Shown: in pieces, positions 6,449 to 15,465 of the stretch | Layout: every line of letters begins with the position of its first letter | How positions within the stretch are numbered: position 1 is the first letter of the stretch | The notes under the pieces: model-generated | Database searches by the model: none | Seen by the model: the letters and a program-made list of their open reading frames with translations, nothing else | What the model was told of the DNA's origin: nothing | Made by a program: the position numbers and the translations under genes | NCBI GenBank assembly: GCA_020432595.1 | Contig: JAGQGA010000032.1 | Span: forward strand, 1-18,249 | Reading direction: 5' to 3' | From: Anaerolineales bacterium | GTDB lineage: Bacteria > Chloroflexota > Anaerolineae > Promineifilales > Promineifilaceae | DNA length: 18,249 bases

Positions 6449-8662
6449 ATGAAGTTACCAACCCTTTCCAGCGAAATGATGGATGCCATTGTCATCGGAC
6501 AGCATGGCGATCCCTTTAGCGTTCTTGGCCCCCACCAAATTGACGACCAGTGGATGGTGCGTGCCTTTTTACCGGGGGCAGAAACGGCCGTTTTTGACCC
6601 CACCGACCGCCGCTTCAAATCTACCTACCCCATGACCCGCATTCACCCCGGCGGTTTATTTGAAATCGCCGTTAGCCAAACGGCCGCCAAAAGCTATACT
6701 CTCATCACTACCTACGGCGACCAGACCATTGAGGTAGCCGACCCCTACGCCTACCCCTCCACCCTCTCCGACCTTGACATGCACCTACTGGCCGAAGGCA
6801 CCGACCTGCGGATGTATGACAAAATGGGGGCGCAGGTGATGGAGATAAACGGCCGTTTGGGAACCCGTTTTGCCGTCTGGGCACCCAACGCCCAGCGCGT
6901 CAGCGTCGTCGGCGATTTCAACCAGTGGGACGGCCGGCGCCACCCCATGCGCTTCCACACCGGTGGCGGCATTTGGGAACTCTTCATTCCCGATCTCGGA
7001 CAAGGCACTGTCTACAAATATGAGATCAAAACCCGCTACCATCAGTACATGGTCAACAAAACCGACCCCGTTGGCTTTGCCGCCGAACTCCGTCCCGACA
7101 CCGCCTCCATCGTCTGGGACATCAACCGCTACCAGTGGCAAGACAGCGACTGGCTTGCCAGCCGCGCCAACCACAACAGCCCCCAAGCCCCCATCTCCAT
7201 CTACGAACTCCACCTCGGCTCCTGGCGGCGCAAAGCAGGCGACCAATGGCTCACCTACGCCGACCTCACCCGCGACCTCATCCCCTACGTCAAAGAAATG
7301 GGCTATACCCACATCGAACTCCTCCCCATCACCGAACACCCCTTTGATGGCTCCTGGGGCTACCAGGTCACCGGTTACTTTGCCCCCACCAGCCGCTTTG
7401 GCACCCCCGATGAGTTCATGGCCTTTGTAGATGCCTGCCATCAGGCGAACATCGGTGTCATTCTCGATTGGGTACCCGCCCACTTTCCCACCGACCAGCA
7501 CGGCCTCGGTTTCTTCGACGGCACCCATCTTTACGAACACGAAGACCCCCGGCGCGGTGCCCACCCCGACTGGGGCACCTACATCTTCAACTATGGCCGT
7601 AACGAAGTCGCCCAATTTCTCATCAGCAACGCCCTCTTCTGGATAGACAAATATCACCTCGATGGGCTGCGCGTAGATGCCGTCGCCTCCATGCTCTACC
7701 TCGACTTTTCACGGCAGCCCGGCGAATGGCTCCCCAACCGCTTTGGTGGCCGCGAAAACATTGAAGCCATTGAATTTATTCGCCGTTTTAACCAAAAACT
7801 GCATGAAGCCTTCCCCGGAGCCATCACCATTGCCGAAGAATCCACCTCCTGGCCGGGTGTTTCCGCCCCCGTCGAAGCCAACGGCCTCGGCTTTGACTTC
7901 AAATGGAATATGGGCTGGATGCACGACACGCTGCAATACATCAAAAGCGACCCCGTTTACCGTTCCTACCAGCACGGCACCCTCACCTTCTCCATGATGT
8001 ATGCCTTCAGCGAAAATTTTGTGCTTCCCTTCTCTCACGATGAAGTTGTCCACCTCAAGCACAGTATGTTGGACAAAATGCCTGGCGACGTGTGGCAAAA
8101 ATTCGCCAACTTGCGCCTGCTCTACGGCTATCAGTGGAGTCATCCCGGCAAAAAGCTGATGTTTATGGGGGGCGAATTCGGCCAGTGGCAAGAATGGAGC
8201 GAAGCCCGCAGCCTCGATTGGCACCTGCTTGACGCCTGGTATGAATACATGGACAAACCCCACCGCGAGCTACAAAGCTTTGTTCGTGACCTCAACCACC
8301 TTTACCAGCAGGAAAAACCACTGTACGAAGAAGAACATGATTGGACAGGATTTGAATGGGTGGATTTTCAGGACGGCAACCGCAGCATTTTGGCCTACAA
8401 ACGGCTTGCTCCGTCTACAGGCGAAGAACTGCTGGTGATATGTAACTTCACCCCTGTTATCCGCAATGGTTACCGGCTGGGCGTGCCGGCCGTCGGGCAA
8501 TACAGCCAAATTTTGAACAGCGACGACAAAAAATATGGCGGTAGTGGCATTGTCGCCACTGAACCCATTGTCACCGAGCCAGTAAGCTGGCACAATCAAG
8601 CACAATCTATTGTCTTCACGCTGCCTCCGCTGGGGGCGGTTTTTATCAAGCAGACATCTTAA
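6449..8662 (+). CDS. glgB: 1,4-alpha-glucan (glycogen) branching enzyme, GH13
   Basis: 737 residues, close to the usual length of long-form bacterial GlgB. It forms alpha-1,6 branches by cutting and transferring alpha-1,4-glucan segments in glycogen synthesis. Domain order: N1 region (DPFSVLGPH near the start), CBM48 (RFAVWAPNAQRVSVVGDFNQWDG), then the GH13 barrel with YELHLGSW, HPFDGSWGYQVTGYFAPTSRFG, nucleophile Asp410 in GLRVDAVASM, acid/base Glu463 in TIAEES and Asp531 in SHDEVVH, then a C-terminal beta domain. These residues are offset by exactly five from E. coli Asp405/Glu458/Asp526. ATG 6449 is chosen because the in-frame extension to 6404 only translates the heptamer repeat. No Shine-Dalgarno sequence is visible. 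No other glycogen gene is in the window. Confidence 0.97.
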   Translation: MKLPTLSSEMMDAIVIGQHGDPFSVLGPHQIDDQWMVRAFLPGAETAVFDPTDRRFKSTYPMTRIHPGGLFEIAVSQTAAKSYTLITTYGDQTIEVADPYAYPSTLSDLDMHLLAEGTDLRMYDKMGAQVMEINGRLGTRFAVWAPNAQRVSVVGDFNQWDGRRHPMRFHTGGGIWELFIPDLGQGTVYKYEIKTRYHQYMVNKTDPVGFAAELRPDTASIVWDINRYQWQDSDWLASRANHNSPQAPISIYELHLGSWRRKAGDQWLTYADLTRDLIPYVKEMGYTHIELLPITEHPFDGSWGYQVTGYFAPTSRFGTPDEFMAFVDACHQANIGVILDWVPAHFPTDQHGLGFFDGTHLYEHEDPRRGAHPDWGTYIFNYGRNEVAQFLISNALFWIDKYHLDGLRVDAVASMLYLDFSRQPGEWLPNRFGGRENIEAIEFIRRFNQKLHEAFPGAITIAEESTSWPGVSAPVEANGLGFDFKWNMGWMHDTLQYIKSDPVYRSYQHGTLTFSMMYAFSENFVLPFSHDEVVHLKHSMLDKMPGDVWQKFANLRLLYGYQWSHPGKKLMFMGGEFGQWQEWSEARSLDWHLLDAWYEYMDKPHRELQSFVRDLNHLYQQEKPLYEEEHDWTGFEWVDFQDGNRSILAYKRLAPSTGEELLVICNFTPVIRNGYRLGVPAVGQYSQILNSDDKKYGGSGIVATEPIVTEPVSWHNQAQSIVFTLPPLGAVFIKQTS

Positions 8663-8663
8663 T

Positions 8664-8691
8664 GTAGCCGAGGATTGGAATCCTCGGCTAC
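8664..8691. repeat. Perfect palindromic repeat between glgB and the C45 gene
   Basis: GTAGCCGAGGATT (8664-8676), two bases GG, then the exact reverse complement AATCCTCGGCTAC (8679-8691). It begins just after the glgB stop and has no T-run, so it looks like a dispersed REP-type palindrome. It could still stabilise or attenuate the transcript. Confidence 0.7.
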
Positions 8692-8712
8692 GCAGGCAAG
8701 AGGAAACATCTC

Positions 8713-9834
8713 ATGGCTTCATTACGTGTGTTGGAAGTGGCGGGAACGCCCTATGAAATGGGGTACGCCCACGGCTTGGCGTATCGGGACGACATCCGCG
8801 CCTTTACCGAAAGCCGCATGGCGCTGTGCAGCGATCCCAACTGGACGGGGCGCGACTTGAACCGCGACGACATTGTAGCCCTGGCGGAGGCGTGTTTGGC
8901 CGAGCATGAAGCGTATGCACCGGAGTTGGTAGAAGAAATGCGCGGAACGGCTGCCGCCACCGGTCTCAGCCTGGCCGAACTCATCGTCGTCAACGGCTTT
9001 ACTGACTTCATTGATGTGGTCTACAACGTGGACAACAGTGGTTTTTCGCGCAACGGCACCAAGTATGTTTCTGACAACTGCACCGCCTTTATTGTGCCCG
9101 ACAAAGCGGCCAATGGGCAGGGGTTCTACGGCCAAACGTGGGACATGAACGCCGATGCCACCCCCTACGTCATTTTGCTGCGCGTTCGCCCCGACAATTT
9201 GCCCTCGGCGCTGATGTTTACCATCACCGGCTGCGTGGGGATGATTGGCATGAACGATGCCGGGATTGCCATTGGCATCAACAATTTGATGGGCAGCGAT
9301 GGGCAGGTGGGGGTGACGTGGCCGTTTGTGGTGCGGAAGGCGCTGGCGCAAACCAACATTGAGGACGCGCTGGACTGCGTTTTGAACGCCAAGCTGGCGG
9401 GTGCCCATAACTATTTGCTGTTTGACAAAAACGGCCGTGGCTACAACGTGGAAGCGATGTCCACGGCGTACCATCTGACCGAACTTGGCCCTGAGGACAT
9501 TGAGAGCATTGTCCATACCAACCATTGCCTTTACCCCAACACGTTGTCTGTGTCCCGCCCGCGCCCCGGCGATTCGCAAATGACCTCGGAAAACCGGCTG
9601 AGTGATGGTTACAAACATTTGTCCAATTTACCCGTTACGCCGGAGTCGCTGATGGAAATGACCCGTGACACCAACGCCATTTGCGTGGCTCCCAAGCCAC
9701 CGATGTTTGTGGAGTCATGTGGGGCGGCAATTATGCGGCCGGCCACAGGGGATTTATGGGCGGTGTGGGGTCAGCCGGCCTATAACGAATATGAGCATTT
9801 TACGGTGATGCCAGAATTGGCAATGGCGGATTAG
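8713..9834 (+). CDS. C45-family Ntn-hydrolase / acyl-CoA:6-APA acyltransferase-like protein
   Basis: 373 residues. GAGGAAA lies about six bases before the ATG. Features of the acyl-coenzyme A:6-aminopenicillanate acyltransferase (peptidase C45) group are GTPYEMGYAHG near the N-terminus, DNCTAFIVP with Cys123 as probable autoproteolytic nucleophile, GQTWDMN, GCVGMIGMNDAGIAIGINN and HTNHCLYPN. Known members are made as precursors and self-cleave before the Cys to expose an N-terminal nucleophile; here the beta chain would begin at residue 123. Bacterial members act on amide bonds of acylated amino acids or peptides, and the substrate here cannot be read from sequence. It lacks a signal peptide, so it is probably cytoplasmic. 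It sits 50 bases after glgB on the same strand, with a palindrome between, so co-transcription is possible but no functional link is obvious. Confidence 0.85.
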   Translation: MASLRVLEVAGTPYEMGYAHGLAYRDDIRAFTESRMALCSDPNWTGRDLNRDDIVALAEACLAEHEAYAPELVEEMRGTAAATGLSLAELIVVNGFTDFIDVVYNVDNSGFSRNGTKYVSDNCTAFIVPDKAANGQGFYGQTWDMNADATPYVILLRVRPDNLPSALMFTITGCVGMIGMNDAGIAIGINNLMGSDGQVGVTWPFVVRKALAQTNIEDALDCVLNAKLAGAHNYLLFDKNGRGYNVEAMSTAYHLTELGPEDIESIVHTNHCLYPNTLSVSRPRPGDSQMTSENRLSDGYKHLSNLPVTPESLMEMTRDTNAICVAPKPPMFVESCGAAIMRPATGDLWAVWGQPAYNEYEHFTVMPELAMAD

Positions 9835-9852
9835 AAAGTAGGTTGTGTCTTA

Positions 9853-9950
9853 AAGTTTTCGCTATCTATGAGGGGTGAGTTTGTCGAAGCCCACCCCTCC
9901 CTCGACAAGCTCGGACTACGCTGTCTATCAAATGTAGGTAACGAAAACTT
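9853..9950. repeat. Nested inverted repeat at the left border of the AT-rich gene
   Basis: The outer arms AAGTTTTCG (9853-9861) and CGAAAACTT (9942-9950) are exact complements. The inner arms GAGTTTGTCGA (9877-9887) and TCGACAAGCTC (9902-9912) match with one G-U-type mismatch, and GAGGGGTG/CACCCCTC can pair as an alternative. Just inside the outer arms CGCTATCTATGA and CGCTGTCTATCA form an imperfect direct repeat. It looks like a short MITE-like palindrome or a regulatory cruciform. It lies 30 bases before the large gene. Confidence 0.6.
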
Positions 9951-9979
9951 GGTGATACTAACGAGACTGGAGATTGGCG

Positions 9980-12900
9980 ATGTGCTATTTGTACGAAAAT
10001 AAGGTAGAAGATTGGAACAATCATAAAGAAGAACTAAGCCAACTAAACTTTCCTTTGATTATTCCTTCATGTGATGAGCCAGAAATTCAACGCGATTCAT
10101 TAACCCGTCACATAGCCAATTCATTTGTTAAAGGTAAAGAAAGTCAATTACTTCCTGCAAAACCGAAGAGCGGAAAAACTATTTTGATTTCACAGTTTTG
10201 GAAACATTACTCTGGTCAAACAATTGTTTATTTTATTGATCATACGCCAGCTACACAAAATGTTCATAGTTTTCTTTACAGTATATGCTGCCAAATGGCT
10301 AATATTCTTGAGAAAACACAACCTGATATCAAGCTTTCTGTTGACCATCTTAATACATATATCACCCAGTATCTTTCTGAATTGCATCAATTATCAATGG
10401 ATAAGGGTTTGAAGTTTTACATCTTGGTTGATGGGATTGAACATTCTTTATCTGGAGTTATTGGTAAAAGAATCATCGACCACTTGCCATTTCGAATATA
10501 TCCAGAAAGCCCTTATCTTCTATTAACTATCGACGAATCAAATTTGGATGAGATTCCCGAAAATTTAAGATTACCAGATTTGCAATTACCTCTTGGCTTT
10601 GATGAATCACAAACGGAACAATTTTTTGACGGTTTGCTAAGAGCTAAAAAAGCTGCTTATGTTCATAAAAAATATGAGGGCATCCCAGGATATTTGCGTC
10701 TTGTTAAAGACGCAATAATTACCAATAAAGATTATGACCTCCAGTTGGCACCAACTGATTTGACGGCCTTGCTTGAACAACAGGTAAATAATGCTTTTTC
10801 ATCATTGGATAATAATTACAAATATGCTACTGAGATTTTGGCTATATGTGGGACTAGTTTACCTGAGAGCGCATTATCAAAATTTTGTGAGATCAACGAT
10901 TTCGACTCCACTATATTAAACAAATGTTCTTTGGTTCGTCAGGTAAATAAAAGATATGAAATTGTGAACAAGGAAATCAAAACTATTGTTTGTGATCAAG
11001 TGTCTTTCCCGATTAAAAATACCCAAACAAACTTGTTAGCCTATTTACAAAAAAATTTTCTTTCAGAAGAAATAGCCATTGACCATCTGATTTTTGAGTT
11101 ACACGATCAAGATGAATTACAAAAACGTTTGCAAGTTCAACCAATCCTTAAAACACTTCAAGAACCTACTTTAGGGCTTGTGGCGATTCTTAATCGATTC
11201 AATGCAGCGGTGTCAATAGCGCATGATTCACAAGATATTGAAAAGTTATTGTGGGCTGGGACGGGTCTTACTATCGTACGTCGCTTTCCGGATCACCTAA
11301 TTCATCAAGGTCAAATAGATGCGTTAATTGCATTGGATGAATGGCAACAAGCTGTTGATAGAGTACAGTTATTAAATGATCCGGTTACACAAATCACAAC
11401 TTTATCTCGAATATATAGTGCATTACGGTTTAGAAAAATAAAAATCTCAGACCAAGTACTTGATGAATTTAAATATAAGATTACAACTTTAAGCAAGGAA
11501 GAGGTAGACAGAGAACTTCTCAAGAAGATTGCAATTAGTATCTTGCCTATTTTCCCCGATTTAGCAATTGATATTTTGGAATCCGAAATTGGAGCATTGA
11601 AAGAGCAAAGTCTGGTTGAATCTGTCTTAAACAATACTGCCGAGATTAAGGATGATATTGGTGACTATGATGTGCGAAGCACCAAAGACCTTCAAGTCTT
11701 TTCTGCTTTTTTAGATCAATATAATTATCAAGAATTTTTAAGTGAGTTACAAAAGTTTCATAAAACAAAAGCAAAAGAGTATGTGATACGGAAATGGTGT
11801 TCTGCTAATTCGAAAGATATTCACTTAGCAGATGCTATTGAATTATGGCAAGAGGCAATTATCAATGATAGATATTTTGTTACGCCATTACGATGTCTGA
11901 GAGAAATGAGTGGACTACTCATGAACATCCCAATTGAATCACGTCCATTATTGATCAGAAAACTGGAAGTACCCCACCTTTTTGCTCTTGAATCGCCTAT
12001 AGAAGAATGGATACAAATTCAAACAAACTTAGCTGAAGCCATGTATGAAAGCGATCAGGAATTTAGTGTAAATTATCTCAAAGTGGCATATCAAAAACAC
12101 TTGGATAATAAATTCGATTTAGACCAATCAGCCTATTATTTAGCAAGATTATTATTAGCTGCTAAAAAGTATTATCCAGAGATAGTTACTGAGGTTGATG
12201 ATAAGTTTCATGAGATTTTTTATCGATTACGTGATAATTCTGCTAAACAATACAGTACAATTCGGAAAGTATTACCGCTTTTAGTTGAAATTGATAAAGA
12301 TGCAGCATTAATTGTAGCAACAGAATTAAATACTTTTGAACGGCGTACAAAAGCGATCAAATTAGTATTGACGGAATCCCTAAAGAAATTAGGCGGTAGT
12401 GATTTAACTCAGCTTATTGAAGATAGTGCCTCAGCAACAGGACAAATAGAGCTTCCTCGTATGCTGACCATTATTTTTATGGAATTAACAGAAGATGAAG
12501 CAAAAATTTCCATTGATAATCTAGATAAACTTAAATCATTCGTAGATGAGTTTAATAGTGTTGAATTAAAAGCTGAATCTTATAAAAATTTAGGCATGCT
12601 TTATGCAAAGCAATCAATAGATAAAGCACATGATTGTTTTAATGAGGCTCAGAAATCTTGGCACTTGCTCGACGATATGCGAAAGAAGTTTGCTATTGGT
12701 TATGAGATAGTAGAGGAATTAGCAGAGATCGATTTAAATAAGGCAAAAGAGTTTTACGAACTAGTAGAAGGATGTAAAAAAGAAGCAGGTTCCAATCTTG
12801 CTGTTGGATTATTAGGAATTGATTACGTAAATTCCATAAACTTGAGTATGCGGGCACTGTCTAAGAAGTATTTGATTAGTCAACCCAATATTGTGCCTAA

Positions 12901-14911
12901 CATAATTGAGAAGATAAGCATAATCCCTGCCATACTAATTAAGGCAAAGCTGTACACAACATTCGCAACTACACTGTATCGTTTAGAATCTATTAAAATG
13001 GCAGATGATGTCGTATGTGAACGCTTGCTTCCTATGATCCACAAAGGGGAGCATAGTTATGAACAAATAGCAATTATTCAGGAAATTTTACCAGCTATAT
13101 TTAGGTATTCTTTACAAGAAGCATTAGATTTAGTTGCCGATATAGATTCGATTTTCATAGATTTTTCATGTTATTTTGCAATTAAATGGCGTTTAGCCGA
13201 TTGTTTTCTGCCTGATGCCAAAGATATTCCTCTTTCAAAAATTCAATTTCCACAAGATAGACAGGTGCTAGATGATTGTTGCAAGTTAGCGTCTGCAATT
13301 GATGAAGATTATCTCATTACCATAACTATACAACTTTTGTGTCGAGCGATATCAACGTCACTAACTAATTCACCAGCTAGACCAAATATTGACCAACTAA
13401 AAGCTTATGATTTAACTGTGAATTTAGAGAATATTGTTCATAAAAAGTTGCCGCAAAATGCGAAAAATATCAAGCATGACGGATATAAAATACTTTCGCT
13501 TGCAGAAATAAATAAATGTCGAAGTGAGATTTACCATTATCTTCAAAAAACGCCAAGATTAAGCCCTCGTAACTTTGATCGCAAGAGCATAAAAAAGCAA
13601 TGGGACTCTTTATTTACACAGGCACGTCAAATCATAAACATTTCAGATCGAGTGCTTGTGTTGTCGGAACTAGCGGAATTAAGTCTTGCATATTATGGAA
13701 AAGATGGGAAACGCAGATGTGAGGATTTATTAAATGAGGCAAGAGATTTAATAAATCAGATACCTGCCTTGATTGATAGAGCTGAGCGGTTAGAGTATAT
13801 AGGGTTTGTTTGGGAAAAACTGGGTGATAATGGTCAAGCTCAATTTATTTACAAAGAGGTAGCAAACTTAGCACAACAGTTGGACGGGGTTGATGCCGAA
13901 CAACGCCTTCGCTCCTTAGTGCAATCGGCTTCTATTATTAGTGACGATTTTGCTGATGAACTTCTTCAAACATTAGATACAAATCGGCTGCCAAGTAGCG
14001 TTATTAGTGCAACTGAAATAAAGCACAAAATCGAGAGTTTAGTAGCGAGACCATCCCAAAGTCAACTATCTGGGCCAAAAAACGAACGGGAACATATTCT
14101 TTATTCGGCTTATGAAGCTTGGTTATCAAGCTTGATTGTCAACAAACGTATTTCACAAGAACCTAGAGAACTTGTTAAACAATTCAAGGAAAGTCTAAAT
14201 TATTCTCCTAGCTTGGTTCAACAAGTAGCAGAATGGTGTATAGAGAATATTCAACGAGGGCATGCCAGGTATGAAGATATTGACATTCAAGCTTTTGTGG
14301 ATCTTGCAGAAATAGTGAATAAAATCTCCCGTTTTGCTACTGACAATAGCGATGAAACTGTTAAATTGTTGCAGGAGAGTACGTCTGTCGTAAGTGATAA
14401 GATTGTTTCTTTTGGTGCTGGAGAGTATCAGAAAGCACAGCGTTATATCTTTGATTGGCTTAGGAAAAGTGTTAAAGCAAGTGTGATTTTTTGCGATCCC
14501 TATTTTGGGTTATTAGAGCTACTTTATTTACAATATATATCAACTGAATTTCCCATTACAATCATTACAACAGAGCGTGGCATAAATATATTGGATAGTG
14601 CTGAAGAAACTCAGAAAAACGTTGTTGATCATTGGAAACAAATTACAGATCAGGAATTGCCTGAGATTACAATTTTTATATACCCTGTATCTTCAGAAGG
14701 GAAATTTCATGACCGTGCTATTATCAGTGGTAATAATGCACTCAGTATTGGTCAATCATTAAATGGGTTGGGTAAGAGTCGTGGAATTATTAATTTGTTA
14801 TCTCCAGATGAAACGCAAGAACTAACTTTGCAATATATCAGCCCATTACTCCAGACATCTATGCTACGTAAAGAACATAGACCCGTGATAATAGAGATTG
14901 GATCGAATTAG
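9980..14911 (+). CDS. Giant STAND-like NTPase with helical repeats and C-terminal PLD-like (HDR) domain; candidate defence protein
   Basis: 1,643 residues from ATG 9980; GGAG at 9969-9972 fits it better than the in-frame TTG at 9974. Residues about 30-250 form a P-loop NTPase with Walker A A60-KPKS-GKT (first Gly replaced by Ala) and Walker B ILVDGIEH (148-155), the form seen in STAND ATPases. Residues about 255-345 look like the winged-helix segment that follows such modules. Residues about 380-1450 are almost entirely amphipathic helices with TPR-like patterns (e.g. LMALDEWQQA-type and ESYKNLGMLYAKQSIDKAHDCF). Residues about 1478-1640 resemble a PLD-like domain: FCDPYF (1504-1509), FHDR with His1577-Asp1578-Arg1579, then IGQSLNGLG (1590-1598). 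STAND proteins are oligomerising sensor switches; the helical part would sense and the PLD-like part would act. The gene is visibly AT-rich with A/T-ending codons, unlike its GC-rich neighbours, suggesting transfer. It stands alone. NTPase call is firm, PLD call moderate, defence role inferred. Confidence 0.8.
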   Translation: MCYLYENKVEDWNNHKEELSQLNFPLIIPSCDEPEIQRDSLTRHIANSFVKGKESQLLPAKPKSGKTILISQFWKHYSGQTIVYFIDHTPATQNVHSFLYSICCQMANILEKTQPDIKLSVDHLNTYITQYLSELHQLSMDKGLKFYILVDGIEHSLSGVIGKRIIDHLPFRIYPESPYLLLTIDESNLDEIPENLRLPDLQLPLGFDESQTEQFFDGLLRAKKAAYVHKKYEGIPGYLRLVKDAIITNKDYDLQLAPTDLTALLEQQVNNAFSSLDNNYKYATEILAICGTSLPESALSKFCEINDFDSTILNKCSLVRQVNKRYEIVNKEIKTIVCDQVSFPIKNTQTNLLAYLQKNFLSEEIAIDHLIFELHDQDELQKRLQVQPILKTLQEPTLGLVAILNRFNAAVSIAHDSQDIEKLLWAGTGLTIVRRFPDHLIHQGQIDALIALDEWQQAVDRVQLLNDPVTQITTLSRIYSALRFRKIKISDQVLDEFKYKITTLSKEEVDRELLKKIAISILPIFPDLAIDILESEIGALKEQSLVESVLNNTAEIKDDIGDYDVRSTKDLQVFSAFLDQYNYQEFLSELQKFHKTKAKEYVIRKWCSANSKDIHLADAIELWQEAIINDRYFVTPLRCLREMSGLLMNIPIESRPLLIRKLEVPHLFALESPIEEWIQIQTNLAEAMYESDQEFSVNYLKVAYQKHLDNKFDLDQSAYYLARLLLAAKKYYPEIVTEVDDKFHEIFYRLRDNSAKQYSTIRKVLPLLVEIDKDAALIVATELNTFERRTKAIKLVLTESLKKLGGSDLTQLIEDSASATGQIELPRMLTIIFMELTEDEAKISIDNLDKLKSFVDEFNSVELKAESYKNLGMLYAKQSIDKAHDCFNEAQKSWHLLDDMRKKFAIGYEIVEELAEIDLNKAKEFYELVEGCKKEAGSNLAVGLLGIDYVNSINLSMRALSKKYLISQPNIVPNIIEKISIIPAILIKAKLYTTFATTLYRLESIKMADDVVCERLLPMIHKGEHSYEQIAIIQEILPAIFRYSLQEALDLVADIDSIFIDFSCYFAIKWRLADCFLPDAKDIPLSKIQFPQDRQVLDDCCKLASAIDEDYLITITIQLLCRAISTSLTNSPARPNIDQLKAYDLTVNLENIVHKKLPQNAKNIKHDGYKILSLAEINKCRSEIYHYLQKTPRLSPRNFDRKSIKKQWDSLFTQARQIINISDRVLVLSELAELSLAYYGKDGKRRCEDLLNEARDLINQIPALIDRAERLEYIGFVWEKLGDNGQAQFIYKEVANLAQQLDGVDAEQRLRSLVQSASIISDDFADELLQTLDTNRLPSSVISATEIKHKIESLVARPSQSQLSGPKNEREHILYSAYEAWLSSLIVNKRISQEPRELVKQFKESLNYSPSLVQQVAEWCIENIQRGHARYEDIDIQAFVDLAEIVNKISRFATDNSDETVKLLQESTSVVSDKIVSFGAGEYQKAQRYIFDWLRKSVKASVIFCDPYFGLLELLYLQYISTEFPITIITTERGINILDSAEETQKNVVDHWKQITDQELPEITIFIYPVSSEGKFHDRAIISGNNALSIGQSLNGLGKSRGIINLLSPDETQELTLQYISPLLQTSMLRKEHRPVIIEIGSN

Positions 14912-14970
14912 CAAGATAGAAGGATGTATCTTACTGTACCATCTATGTATAAACCTAAAACGGTCTCAGC

Positions 14971-15001
14971 CTGTCAGTCTGTCAGGCCAATCGTCTGTCA
15001 G
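14971..15001. repeat. Three CTGTCAG direct repeats
   Basis: CTGTCAG occurs at 14971-14977, 14979-14985 and 14995-15001, and the first pair lies inside a GCCTG/CAGGC inverted repeat. It sits between the end of the large gene and the FGE relic. Apart from this, nothing is recognised from 14912 to 15033. Its role is unknown and it may be chance. Confidence 0.35.
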
Positions 15002-15033
15002 TTGAATATCTAGCCTTATTATCAAGATAAAGC

Positions 15034-15291
15034 GCGGTATCCCTACCGCTAGACCTCTATAATCTGAGCGGCAACATCTGGGAATAATGATGCTGCGACA
15101 AATATGATGACCCAAGAATAGAGACGCCGGATCGCAGCGGCGATGGATATGCGCTACGTGGCGGGTTGTGGCTTTCCCAAGTTATGTACAACATTCAGAA
15201 CTGCGTGCGCTTGACCTGCTACTACGCCTTCCCTCCGTTAGCTGCTCCTACGAAATCGGTTTTCGGGTGTGCGCTTGGTCGCCCATCTCAT
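15034..15291 (+). pseudogene. Relic of a formylglycine-generating-enzyme (FGE/SUMF1-like) domain
   Basis: One frame from 15052 reads DLYNLSGNIWE, then TAA TGA (15085-15090), then CCDKYDDPRIETPDRSGDGY, ALRGGLWLSQ and NCVRLTCYYAFPP. A single-base-type frameshift near 15240 then gives YEIGFRVCAWSP. This order matches the C-terminal half of FGE-sulfatase domains: LYDMSGNVWEWC, RxLRGGSW, CR.A.R and IGFRV near the end. Two consecutive stops and a frameshift show that it is dead; the N-terminal half is absent, apart from a possible trace (KARYPY) just upstream in another frame. Intact relatives modify cysteines or act as ligand-binding C-type-lectin-fold domains, and they often sit in conflict or signalling loci. 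Most of the longest open frame here (from 15168) is just this relic plus repeats. Confidence 0.75.
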
Positions 15292-15344
15292 TGATCACTG
15301 AGCACTGTTCTTGGCGGGCGAGTGGTAACGAGTCCCGCCCAAAC

Positions 15345-15367
15345 ATCCTGCGCCAGGGGCGCAGGAT
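15345..15367. repeat. Perfect 10-bp hairpin
   Basis: ATCCTGCGCC (15345-15354) and GGCGCAGGAT (15358-15367) are exact complements across AGG. It belongs to the palindrome cluster downstream of the FGE relic. A partly overlapping GGCGGG/CCCGCC pair lies just upstream (15313-15340). Confidence 0.7.
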
Positions 15368-15426
15368 CGCTAAAATTTTGTTTTGGTCGGGCATCATCGC
15401 CCACGCCCACATCGGCAAAACACACC

Positions 15427-15445
15427 GGGCGTATGCGATATGCCC
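15427..15445. repeat. GGGCGTAT palindrome, copy 1
   Basis: GGGCGTAT, three bases, ATATGCCC, followed by CCTACAA. It is near-identical to 15649-15667 in sequence and flank (both continue CCTAC), marking a dispersed palindromic repeat family. Confidence 0.65.
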
Positions 15446-15465
15446 CTACAACACATGTGCATTTG

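Noticed and set aside
6785..7657. 290-codon open frame on the minus strand
   Set aside because: It is antisense to the conserved glgB barrel; Val/Gly/Ala-rich without recognisable domains.
8722..9618. 298-codon open frame on the minus strand
   Set aside because: It is antisense to the C45-family gene, with no motif and no ribosome-binding site.
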